DNA of 10,984 nucleotides, taken from JAYTQG01 sp043746815. GTDB lineage: Bacteria; Actinomycetota; Thermoleophilia; Miltoncostaeales; Miltoncostaeaceae. Below, one piece after another: positions 5,567-10,984 of this stretch (position 1 is the first letter of the stretch; every line of letters starts with the position of its first letter). Made by a program: the position numbers and the translations under genes. The notes under the pieces were generated by a model. The model saw only the letters and a list, made by a program, of their open reading frames with translations. It was not told the origin of the DNA and did no database searches. The DNA lies in contig JAYTQG010000076.1 of NCBI GenBank assembly GCA_043746815.1, positions 1 through 10,984 of the forward strand. Direction: 5' to 3'.

Positions 5567-7417
5567 TTAGGACTTCGATCCCTCGGCTTCGAGCGCCGTC
5601 TTCCGGTTGCGAGCGAGCTTGGCTCGCTGGACAGCCGACAGCTCCGCCTTACGTAGGCGAACCGCGCCTGGCGTCACCTCAACGGCCTCGTCGTCACGGA
5701 CGAACTCGAGGGCCTGGTCCAGCGACATCTTTCGCGGTGGCACCAGCTTGACCATGTCGTCGCTGCCCGCGGCGCGCATGTTGGTCAGCTTCTTTTCCTT
5801 CGTGGGGTTCACGTCGAGATCATCACCGCGGCCGTTCTCACCGATGATCGCGCCCTCGTACACCTGCTCGCCGGGACTGACGAACAGCGTGCCGCGTTCC
5901 TGCAAGCTGAACAGCGAGAAGGCGGTCGTGACTCCGGTCCGGTCGGCGACGAGGCTGCCGCGTGGGCGGGTCCGGATCTCGCCCATCCAGGGCTCCCACC
6001 GGTCGAAGACGTGATGCAAAAGACCTGTCCCGCGGGTTTCGGTGAGGAACTCAGTGCGGAAGCCGATCAGCCCGCGGGCAGGCACCAGGTATTCCATCCG
6101 GGCCCAACCGGTGCCGTGATTGGTGATCTGCTCCAGGCGACCTTTGCGAAGCGCAAGCAACTGGGTCACAACGCCGAGCATCTCTTCAGGCACGTCGATC
6201 GAGACCCGCTCAAGGGGCTCGTGCGGTTTGCCGTTGATCTCACGGATGAGCACCTGGGGTTTGCCGACGGTCAACTCAAAGCCCTCACGCCGCATGGTCT
6301 CGACCAAGACCGCCAGTTGAAGCTCGCCACGCCCCTGGACCTCCCAGGTGTCGGGGCGCTCTGTCGGGAGGACACGCAGGGAGACATTTCCGATCAGCTC
6401 CAGGGCGAGACGATCCTTCACCATTCGAGCCGTCAACTTCTTGCCGTCAAGGCCCGCCAGTGGCGACGTGTTGATCCCGATGTTGAGCGACAGGCTGGGC
6501 TCGTCGACCGAAATGACCGGCAGCGCGACGGGGTTCTCGGCATCTGCCAAGGTCTCGCCGATCGTGATCTCGGGGATACCGGCGACGGCAATGATCTCAC
6601 CTGGACCGGCTTCCTCAACGGGAATGCGGTCAAGCTCTTCGTTGACATAGAGTTCACTGATCTTGACCCGTGTGATCGTGCCATCGGTACGACACCAGGC
6701 CACCTGCTGGCCCTTCGCGATTGTCCCCTCTTGGACACGGCAGATCGCGAGGCGGCCGACATAGCTTGAGGCGGCGAGGTTCGTGACCAATGCCTGGAGT
6801 GGTGCCCCTTCCGTGTACTGCGGCGGAGGGATGTACTCCGTGAGAACGTCAAACAGGGGGGTCAGGTCAACACCAGGCGTGTTGACGTCCAGTGATGCCT
6901 GTCCGGCCTTGGCGTTGCAGTAGACGATCGGGAACTCGATCTGCTTCTCGTCGGCCTCGAGGTCGAGGAAGAGTTCGTAGACCTCGTCGATCACCTCGCT
7001 GATGCGGGCGTCAGGGCGATCCACCTTATTGACAATCAGCACGATCGGCAGTTTTCCGGCGAGTGCCTTGCGAAGCACAAACCGCGTCTGCGGCAGCGGC
7101 CCCTCAGAGGCGTCCACAAGGAGGAGGACTCCATCCACCATCGTCAGGCCGCGTTCCACCTCACCACCGAAGTCGGCGTGGCCGGGGGTGTCGATGATGT
7201 TGATCTTCAGATCACCCCGCCGGACCGCGGTGTTCTTGGCGAGGATCGTGATCCCCTTCTCACGCTCCAAATCGCCGGAATCCATCACGCGGTCTGCGAC
7301 AGTTTCGTTCGCCCGGAAGGCCCCGGACTGCCACAGCATGGCGTCCACCAACGTCGTCTTGCCGTGATCGACGTGGGCAACGATCGCGACGTTTCTGATG
7401 TCTTTTCGTTCTGGCAC
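5567..7417 (-). CDS. typA: Ribosome-associated GTPase TypA/BipA
   Basis: TypA/BipA is a translational GTPase related to EF-G and LepA that acts on the 70S ribosome, aiding 50S assembly and stress or cold tolerance. All G motifs are present: G1 AHVDHGKTT (14-22), switch I EREKGITI (51-58), G3 DTPGH (76-80), G4 NKVD (130-133) and G5 NAKAG (168-172). Domain II, an EF-G-like domain III, an EF-G C-like domain with EYLVPARGLIGFRTEF, and the family-specific C-terminal domain follow. The length of 616 residues is normal. The start is GTG (MPERKDIRNVAIVAHVD), as expected from homologues; its ribosome binding site is weak. The gene is monocistronic by layout and divergent from csp across a 164-bp gap, which fits a shared cold or stress theme. 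No clear intrinsic terminator follows the stop at 5567. Confidence 0.97.
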   Translation of the reverse strand: MPERKDIRNVAIVAHVDHGKTTLVDAMLWQSGAFRANETVADRVMDSGDLEREKGITILAKNTAVRRGDLKINIIDTPGHADFGGEVERGLTMVDGVLLLVDASEGPLPQTRFVLRKALAGKLPIVLIVNKVDRPDARISEVIDEVYELFLDLEADEKQIEFPIVYCNAKAGQASLDVNTPGVDLTPLFDVLTEYIPPPQYTEGAPLQALVTNLAASSYVGRLAICRVQEGTIAKGQQVAWCRTDGTITRVKISELYVNEELDRIPVEEAGPGEIIAVAGIPEITIGETLADAENPVALPVISVDEPSLSLNIGINTSPLAGLDGKKLTARMVKDRLALELIGNVSLRVLPTERPDTWEVQGRGELQLAVLVETMRREGFELTVGKPQVLIREINGKPHEPLERVSIDVPEEMLGVVTQLLALRKGRLEQITNHGTGWARMEYLVPARGLIGFRTEFLTETRGTGLLHHVFDRWEPWMGEIRTRPRGSLVADRTGVTTAFSLFSLQERGTLFVSPGEQVYEGAIIGENGRGDDLDVNPTKEKKLTNMRAAGSDDMVKLVPPRKMSLDQALEFVRDDEAVEVTPGAVRLRKAELSAVQRAKLARNRKTALEAEGSKS

Positions 7418-7477
7418 GGCGGTGATGCTACCCGGATGGGGGTTCTGGGCGCGCGATGCGGGGCTGGGGCGCTACAC

Positions 7478-7510
7478 TTCGGCGCACGCACCAGTGTTTG
7501 GTGTGCCGAA
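7478..7510. promoter_or_regulatory. Inverted repeat upstream of the cold-shock gene
   Basis: TTCGGCGCAC (7478-7487) and GTGTGCCGAA (7501-7510) form a 10-bp inverted repeat with a single G-T wobble around a 13-base loop. No T-run follows and no plus-strand gene precedes it, so a terminator is unlikely. It overlaps the -35 of the candidate csp promoter at 7496-7521, so it may be an operator. If transcription starts further upstream, it would be a leader hairpin. A -10-like TACACT lies at 7473-7478 without a good -35. Confidence 0.45.
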
Positions 7511-7521
7511 ATGCGGGGTGC
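7496..7521 (+). promoter_or_regulatory. Candidate sigma-B/F-type promoter of csp
   Basis: GTTTGG (7496-7501), a 14-base spacer and GGGTGC (7516-7521) resemble the promoter of the STAS operon (same spacing) with one mismatch in the GGGTA core. The predicted start, near 7528, would give a leader of about 54 bases that begins exactly at the first folding arm of the csp leader. The statistical support is modest. Confidence 0.3.
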
Positions 7522-7526
7522 AACGT

Positions 7527-7567
7527 CGGAAGTCCAGGGGGCTCGGCGGTCTTGTGACTTCCGCCGA
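7527..7567 (+). promoter_or_regulatory. Cold-shock gene leader with two mutually exclusive hairpins
   Basis: Arm CGGAAGTC (7527-7534) is complementary to GACTTCCG (7556-7563), an 8-bp stem. Arm TCGGCGG (7543-7549) is complementary to CCGCCGA (7561-7567), a 7-bp stem with an 11-base loop. Both stems need bases 7561-7563, so they cannot coexist fully. The second ends 3 bases before the Shine-Dalgarno AAAGGA (7570-7575). This resembles the switchable leaders of cspA-type mRNAs, but a function is inference. Confidence 0.42.
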
Positions 7568-7581
7568 TCAAAGGATGTTCA

Positions 7582-7785
7582 GTGCCTGAAGGTGTCGTGA
7601 AGTGGTTTTCAGAGGAAAAGGGCTTTGGTTTTATTACTCCCGATGATGGGAGCAAGGACCATTTTGTCCACTTCTCTGAGATCGTCGGTTCCGGGTTTCG
7701 CAACCTGGCGGAAGGCCAACGCGTGACGTTTGAGAGCCAGCAGGGTCCCAAGGGTCCCCAGGCAGCAAGCGTTACACCGCTGTAG
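7582..7785 (+). CDS. csp: Cold-shock protein, CspA family
   Basis: This single cold-shock domain of 67 residues has the normal length for a bacterial Csp. RNP1 is KGFGFI (residues 13-18) and RNP2 is HFVHF (27-31), with the conserved GVVKWF start of strand 1 at 4-9. Such proteins bind single-stranded RNA or DNA, melt secondary structure and can act as antiterminators. The GTG start is supported by AAAGGA at 7570-7575, 6 bases upstream. An out-of-frame ATG at 7575 opens a 4-codon reading frame that ends across this start; it has no ribosome binding site of its own. The gene follows a structured leader and ends in a strong intrinsic terminator before infA. Paralogues elsewhere in the genome are likely. 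Confidence 0.96.
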   Translation: MPEGVVKWFSEEKGFGFITPDDGSKDHFVHFSEIVGSGFRNLAEGQRVTFESQQGPKGPQAASVTPL

Positions 7786-7792
7786 CCGTGCG

Positions 7793-7838
7793 CTCACGGT
7801 GGTCGTCCCCGCGGGCGGCCACCGTGAGTAACTTTTTT
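7793..7838 (+). terminator. Strong intrinsic terminator between csp and infA
   Basis: The arm at 7793-7805 (CTCACGGTGGTCG) pairs with 7816-7828 (CGGCCACCGTGAG) to give a 13-bp stem with one wobble pair and a 10-base loop. It is followed by TAAC and six T residues (7833-7838). It begins 7 bases after the csp stop codon. Only 23 bases separate the T-run from the infA ATG. Confidence 0.88.
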
Positions 7839-7861
7839 CGTAGAACGACAGTGGGAGACCG

Positions 7862-8113
7862 ATGGGAAAGCGTGGACAGGCGCCCGCCGACGCCAAAGAG
7901 AAGGAACCGGCGATTGAGTTGGAGGGCGAGATCACCGAAGCCCTGCCGAATACATTTTTTCGCGTGACGCTGGACAACGGTATGAGTGTGATGGGAAAAC
8001 TCTCCGGGACGATGCGCCGCCGCTGGATTCGCGTGAACCCAGGCGACCGTGTCCGGATCGAGCTTTCGCCCTATGACCTCACCAAGGGCCGTATCACCTA
8101 CCGCTTGAAGTAG
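7862..8113 (+). CDS. infA: Translation initiation factor IF-1, stand-alone divergent form
   Basis: This 83-residue S1/OB-fold protein binds the A site of the 30S subunit during initiation. The family hallmarks are present: EGEITEALPNTFFRVTLDNG (residues 21-40), the basic helix SGTMRRRWIRV (48-58), PGD (60-62) and the C-terminal SPYDLTKGRITYRLK (69-83). It differs from canonical IF-1 in a 17-residue Lys/Ala-rich N-terminal extension, in GMSVMGKL where most have GHxVxAxx, and in VNPGD where most have ILxGD. The ATG has GGGAG (7853-7857) 4 bases upstream. Instead of lying in a ribosomal-protein operon, the gene follows csp and converges with the cobC-like gene, overlapping it by 20 bp. It may be a second, cold-linked IF-1, or the sole copy in a moved position. 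Confidence 0.93.
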   Translation: MGKRGQAPADAKEKEPAIELEGEITEALPNTFFRVTLDNGMSVMGKLSGTMRRRWIRVNPGDRVRIELSPYDLTKGRITYRLK

Positions 8114-8720
8114 CGACGGCGGGTTCGCCCGCCATCGCACGCAGCACCGGCGTGCCGTCCAACCAGTCGATCGTGGTGCAGGCGCAGTAGGGCTGATCGA
8201 GGCGAAAAATCGCCTCATCCGGCATCTGCAGGGCCCAAGCGATGATCGCGCGGCAAACCCCCCCGTGGCTAACAATGGCGACCGTCGACCCTGCGTGCTG
8301 ACGGAGGATCCCATCCAGTGCGTGAACGGCGCGGTTGCGGAGATCGGTGAAGCTCTCACCGGAGGGAAACTGGACCGTGGTGGGTTGCTCCATCCACCGG
8401 CGGTAAAGGTCCGGGTATTGAGCCGCGATCTCGTCGTACGTTCGGCCCTCGAAATCCCCAAAGTCGATCTCACAGAGGTTGTCGTCCAGGCCGACGGTGA
8501 CTCCGTGTGGGGCCGCGACGGCGGCGGCCGTTTCGCTGGCTCGCCGACGCGGGCTTGTATAGACAGCGGCAAGTGGCTCGCCGGTAAGGCGTCCGGCGAT
8601 GGCGTGTGCTTGGGCCAGGCCATGCGGAGAGAGTGCGACATCGAGGCGGCCGTAGCAGCGCCCGCTGGCGTCCGCCACCGGCTGACCGTGGCGAACGAGG
8701 ATGATTCGGGTGCTCACCAT
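8094..8720 (-). CDS. cobC: Histidine phosphatase, probable alpha-ribazole-5'-phosphate phosphatase (CobC)
   Basis: This 208-residue branch-1 histidine phosphatase (phosphoglycerate-mutase superfamily) has its catalytic RHG at residues 10-12 (His11 is the phosphate acceptor), the second arginine in SPRRRASET (56-64), the acid Glu84 in LCEIDFGDFEG, and the second histidine in SHGG (His152). The segment CYGRLDVALSPHG (22-34) resembles CobC proteins. CobC removes phosphate from alpha-ribazole-5'-phosphate, the product of CobT, or from adenosylcobalamin phosphate. The function is assigned mainly from position: it follows cobS with a 7-bp overlap in the same operon. A general phosphoglycerate-mutase-like enzyme remains possible. 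The ATG at 8720 is followed directly by a GTG that could also serve as start. Its last 20 bp overlap the end of infA. Confidence 0.85.
   Translation of the reverse strand: MVSTRIILVRHGQPVADASGRCYGRLDVALSPHGLAQAHAIAGRLTGEPLAAVYTSPRRRASETAAAVAAPHGVTVGLDDNLCEIDFGDFEGRTYDEIAAQYPDLYRRWMEQPTTVQFPSGESFTDLRNRAVHALDGILRQHAGSTVAIVSHGGVCRAIIAWALQMPDEAIFRLDQPYCACTTIDWLDGTPVLRAMAGEPAVATSSGR
8113..8138. other. UUCG-loop hairpin at the infA/cobC convergent junction
   Basis: GCGACGGCGGG (8113-8123) and CCCGCCATCGC (8128-8138) form an 11-bp stem with one C-A mismatch closed by a TTCG tetraloop. It starts on the last base of the infA stop codon and lies within the 3' end of the cobC-like gene. There is no T-run on either strand, so a classical intrinsic terminator is unlikely. 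It may stabilise the infA mRNA 3' end or halt convergent transcription. Confidence 0.5.
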
Positions 8721-9490
8721 GCGGCAAGTGCTCCGACGAGCGCAAGCGTCTGGGCGAGTTCACTGGTTGCCCCGAGCGTGTCCCCCGTCACGCCGCGAAG
8801 GCGCGTCCACGACAACCGAGCGCCAATGGCCATGGCGACACACGCTCCCGCAAGAAGGGCCGAACCACGAATCGGGCCAGACCATGCCGCCGCCGCCAGG
8901 GCGATGACCACCCCGGTGAGGGCGCCCAAGCGGGTGATGCCGAGGGTGATTGACCTTCCGGTGCCCTCGCCTGATCGCGCGTAGGGCATAAGGGCCGCCA
9001 ACGGCAGCGAGGCCCCGCGAGCCAACGCCCCAGCGCCCATCGCGACGACGACCACGCGGGAATGGCCGAGGAGTGCAGCAAGGGCCGCGACCCGCACGAG
9101 GACGTTGAACACGAGGGCTGATGCGCCGTACGCGCCGATCGTGTGGTCGCGCATGATTCTGAGGGTGTCGTCGCGCGTCTGCCCTCCGAGGCCATCCGCT
9201 GCATCGGCCAGTGCGTCAAGGTGGAGGGCTCCGGTCAGCGCCGTCTCAATCGCGATCGCAAGCCCAGCGGCGATCAAGGGATCAAGCTGGTGCGCAAGGA
9301 GGAGCGCCACCGCGCCGGTCAGGGCGCCGATAGCGGCGCCGACCAGTGGGAAGAGCGCAGCACCCCGCGCGACATCTTCGCCGTCCAACGTGATCCGACG
9401 CGCCAGTGGAATGCGCGTCAGGAAGGTCACCGCGGCGGCCAACGCGCGGAGACGTTTACCGGCCGGAATCGCTGACCCCGCGTTGGTCAA
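8714..9490 (-). CDS. cobS: Adenosylcobinamide-GDP ribazoletransferase (cobalamin synthase CobS)
   Basis: CobS is an integral membrane enzyme of the CDP-alcohol-phosphotransferase-like group that joins alpha-ribazole (or its phosphate) to adenosylcobinamide-GDP, the last step of the nucleotide loop. The family start TFLTRIPL is followed by the acidic metal-binding segment HLDALADAADGLGG (about residues 90-103) and R-x-x-IMRDHTIGAYG. Six to seven hydrophobic helices are visible. The start is uncertain. The frame is open to an ATG at 9586, but that would overlap cobT by 131 bp with residues that do not look like CobS. I use TTG 9490 (258 residues). TTG 9442 and GTG 9430 are alternatives, and none has a good ribosome binding site. 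Coupling to cobT translation is likely (35-bp overlap). The 3' end overlaps the cobC-like gene by 7 bp. Confidence 0.9.
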   Translation of the reverse strand: MTNAGSAIPAGKRLRALAAAVTFLTRIPLARRITLDGEDVARGAALFPLVGAAIGALTGAVALLLAHQLDPLIAAGLAIAIETALTGALHLDALADAADGLGGQTRDDTLRIMRDHTIGAYGASALVFNVLVRVAALAALLGHSRVVVVAMGAGALARGASLPLAALMPYARSGEGTGRSITLGITRLGALTGVVIALAAAAWSGPIRGSALLAGACVAMAIGARLSWTRLRGVTGDTLGATSELAQTLALVGALAAW

Positions 9491-10493
9491 AGGTCGCCAT
9501 GTCGGCCAGGATCGCAACCGCTGAGCGAAGCAGGGGGAGCGCGAGCGCCGCTCCTGAGCCTTCACCGAGGCGCATTCCAAGATCAAGCAGCGGCGACAGT
9601 CCGAGGGCGTCCAGCACCAGTGCGTGGCCAGGCTCGGGCGAGCGATGCCCAGCGATCAGGTACTCCCGTACCCCGGGGTCAATCGCGTTGGCGACGAGCG
9701 CCGCGGATGAGGTGATGAACCCGTCCAAAAGGACGGCGACGTTCCGCGCGGCGAGCCCGAGAATGAGTCCCGCGAGGGTGGCAATCTCAAACCCACCAAG
9801 CGCGGCCAGGGTGGCGATTGGATCGGCGCGATCCGGGTTCGCCGCCAGCGCACGCTCCACCACAGCGACTTTACGAGCGACGCCTTCCGGGTCCAGCCCA
9901 GTACCAGGACCGACCACACGAGCTGGCGCCACGCCAAGAATTGCGGCGACGAGTGCACTTGCCACGGTGCTGTTGGCAATCCCCATCTCCCCCGTGGCCA
10001 CGACGCTGACGGCGCGCTCGGCAAGCTCGCGGGCAACCATGTCCCCATTGGCCAGTGCCTGCTCAGCCTGTTCACGAGACATCGCGGGACCAATTGCAAT
10101 GTTCGCCGTTCCGGGGGCGATCCGCAGGTTTCGAACGTCGGCTGGCGAGGGTCCAACGATGCCGCAGTCGATGACGATGACCTCTGCACCGGCCTGAGCG
10201 GACAGGACTGAGATCGCTGCACCGCCGGAGAGGTAGACCCCGAGCATCTGGCCCGTGACCTCCTGCGGATAGGCGCTCACCCCCTCCGTCGCGACCCCGT
10301 GGTCGCCCGCACAGATCACGACCGCGGGGATGACGATTGGGTTCGCGGTTCCGCGAATCGCCGCGAACTGAACGGCAAGGGCTTCCAGTCGACCAAGGCT
10401 GCCCCGGGGTTTCAGCTTTGCCGAAATCTCAGCTTCGGCGGCGCGGCGGACGTCAGCGTTCGGTGGTGCGATCACCGGCGGGATACTGCCCAT
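9456..10493 (-). CDS. cobT: Nicotinate-nucleotide--dimethylbenzimidazole phosphoribosyltransferase CobT
   Basis: CobT transfers the phosphoribosyl group of nicotinate mononucleotide to dimethylbenzimidazole, giving alpha-ribazole-5'-phosphate for the lower ligand of cobalamin. At 345 residues it has the normal family length. Recognisable elements are KPRGSLGRLE (28-37), GDHGVATEGVSAYPQEVT (63-80), GEMGIAN (168-174), GTGLD (197-201), GGFEIA (233-238) and the C-terminal MRLGEGSGA, in which Glu311 corresponds to the catalytic base. The ATG at 10493 fits homologues (the acidic/PP-rich N-terminus precedes the KPRGSLG helix). There is no clear ribosome binding site, but the start overlaps the upstream ABC-transporter gene by 22 bp, so coupling is probable. 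The next gene, cobS, overlaps its 3' end. Confidence 0.96.
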   Translation of the reverse strand: MGSIPPVIAPPNADVRRAAEAEISAKLKPRGSLGRLEALAVQFAAIRGTANPIVIPAVVICAGDHGVATEGVSAYPQEVTGQMLGVYLSGGAAISVLSAQAGAEVIVIDCGIVGPSPADVRNLRIAPGTANIAIGPAMSREQAEQALANGDMVARELAERAVSVVATGEMGIANSTVASALVAAILGVAPARVVGPGTGLDPEGVARKVAVVERALAANPDRADPIATLAALGGFEIATLAGLILGLAARNVAVLLDGFITSSAALVANAIDPGVREYLIAGHRSPEPGHALVLDALGLSPLLDLGMRLGEGSGAALALPLLRSAVAILADMATFDQRGVSDSGR

Positions 10494-10984
10494 GGAACGA
10501 TCGCAATGCCATTGGCGTCGGCAATGACACGAACCTGGGCGCCGTAGTGCGCGCCGATGAGTTGCTCGGTGAGGACCTCCGCCGGGGTGCCAACTGCGGC
10601 GACGCGTCCCTCGTCGAGTAGGACGAGGAGCTCTGCGTAGTGTCCGGCGAGGGTCAGATCGTGCATCGCCGCAACCACCGTGAGACCGAACTCCTCGCGG
10701 AGTTCCTGGACAAGGTCCAGCACTTGCTGCTGGCGCCCGATGTCCAAGGCGCTCGTCGGCTCGTCGAGTAAGAGCGTCGGTGCCTCCTGGGCAAGCGCTC
10801 GGGCCAGGACCGCCCGTTGGCGCTCTCCGCCCGAGAGTGTCCCGAGTGGGCGGTCGACAAACGCGGCGAGGTCCAACCGGTGCAGGACCCGCTGCACGGC
10901 GTCGGTGTCCGCCCGGCTCTCCCGGCCAAGGTATCCAAGATGCGGCGTGCGGCCGAGGAGCACGTAGGCCCCGACGCGCATGTC
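10472..10984 (-). CDS. btuD: ABC-transporter ATPase, corrinoid/siderophore importer type (5' part outside window)
   Basis: The last 170 residues of an ATP-binding cassette subunit are present; the reading frame continues past the window edge, so the Walker A and N-terminal part are missing. Visible, counted from the Met codon at 10981, are: the family segment VLLGRTPHLGYLG (7-19), the signature LSGGERQ (49-55), Walker B TLLLDEP (69-75), the D-loop SALD (77-80) and the switch histidine in MHDL (His107). The segment around VLLGRTPHLG is typical of the FecE/BtuD/HmuV group, which powers uptake of B12, siderophores or heme through a BtuC-type permease. Its position directly before cobT with a 22-bp overlap favours cobalamin or cobinamide import. 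An iron-siderophore role is the alternative. Confidence 0.88.
   Translation of the reverse strand, partial: DMRVGAYVLLGRTPHLGYLGRESRADTDAVQRVLHRLDLAAFVDRPLGTLSGGERQRAVLARALAQEAPTLLLDEPTSALDIGRQQQVLDLVQELREEFGLTVVAAMHDLTLAGHYAELLVLLDEGRVAAVGTPAEVLTEQLIGAHYGAQVRVIADANGIAIVPWAVSRR

Noticed and set aside
5524..5570. Possible typA terminator (ACCGG/CCGGT arms) and the CTTAGCTTAG tandem at the stop codon
   Set aside because: The stem is only 5 bp with no T-run, and the tandem is a 5-bp repeat; neither supports a terminator or repeat call.
6011..6769. 252-residue plus-strand open frame inside typA
   Set aside because: Fully antisense to an intact typA and without recognisable domains.
7772..8641. 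289-residue minus-strand open frame covering infA and part of cobC
   Set aside because: Runs antisense through infA and overlaps the cobC-like gene in another frame; composition is typical of a shadow frame.
9406..10197. 263-residue plus-strand open frame opposite cobT
   Set aside because: Ala/Ser/Arg-rich mirror of the conserved cobT coding sequence.
10472..10984. Cobalamin riboswitch for the cob cluster
   Set aside because: The 5' end of the operon is outside the window, and no B12-box-like element was seen within it.

Overview
The window looks like chromosomal DNA of a high-GC bacterium, most likely an actinomycete of the class Thermoleophilia (Solirubrobacterales/Gaiellales-like). This placement is inference. 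It rests on the high GC, frequent GTG starts, the short region-1 form of the RpoD-family sigma factor, the sigma-B/F plus RsbV/RsbW-type switch genes, and a peptidoglycan-binding/M23 protein of a style I associate with that class. No mobile element, CRISPR array, rRNA or tRNA was seen. Coding density is very high. The longest gene-free stretch is the 164-bp gap between typA and the cold-shock gene, so no gap exceeds 300 bases.

Left part (1-3723), almost all on the minus strand: a sigma-factor and partner-switching block. In transcription order it holds an RpoD-family sigma factor, a sigma-B/F-family sigma factor, two STAS anti-anti-sigma proteins, an RsbW-type anti-sigma ATPase, and a related protein that has lost its ATP-binding motifs. 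The last four overlap by 4 bp each and form a translationally coupled operon. A close match to a sigma-B/F promoter (GTTTGC-N14-GGGTAC) sits in the 73-bp gap before this operon. The gap between the two sigma genes holds two back-to-back candidates of the same type, one reading into sigB and one reading antisense into the 3' end of rpoD. This suggests an autoregulated general-stress switch. A small plus-strand ORF (21-251) converges on the block.

Middle part (3698-7417): a secreted protein of unknown function on the plus strand, whose start codons interleave with those of rpoD; a convergent peptidoglycan-binding/M23 endopeptidase with an Ig-like tail; and the ribosome-associated GTPase TypA/BipA.

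From 7418 to 8113 on the plus strand lies a cold-adaptation pair, a CspA-family cold-shock protein followed by translation initiation factor IF-1. The csp leader can fold into two mutually exclusive hairpins next to its ribosome binding site. A strong intrinsic terminator separates csp from infA and leaves almost no room for an infA promoter, so infA may depend on terminator read-through, perhaps controlled by the Csp protein.

Right part (8094-10984), minus strand: a cobalamin nucleotide-loop assembly cluster. In transcription order it holds a partial ABC-transporter ATPase (BtuD-like), cobT, cobS and a cobC-like phosphatase, all with overlapping ends. CobT makes alpha-ribazole phosphate, the CobC-like enzyme would dephosphorylate it, and CobS joins the nucleoside to GDP-cobinamide. 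The transporter would import corrinoids. CobU/CobP and the permease are not in view.
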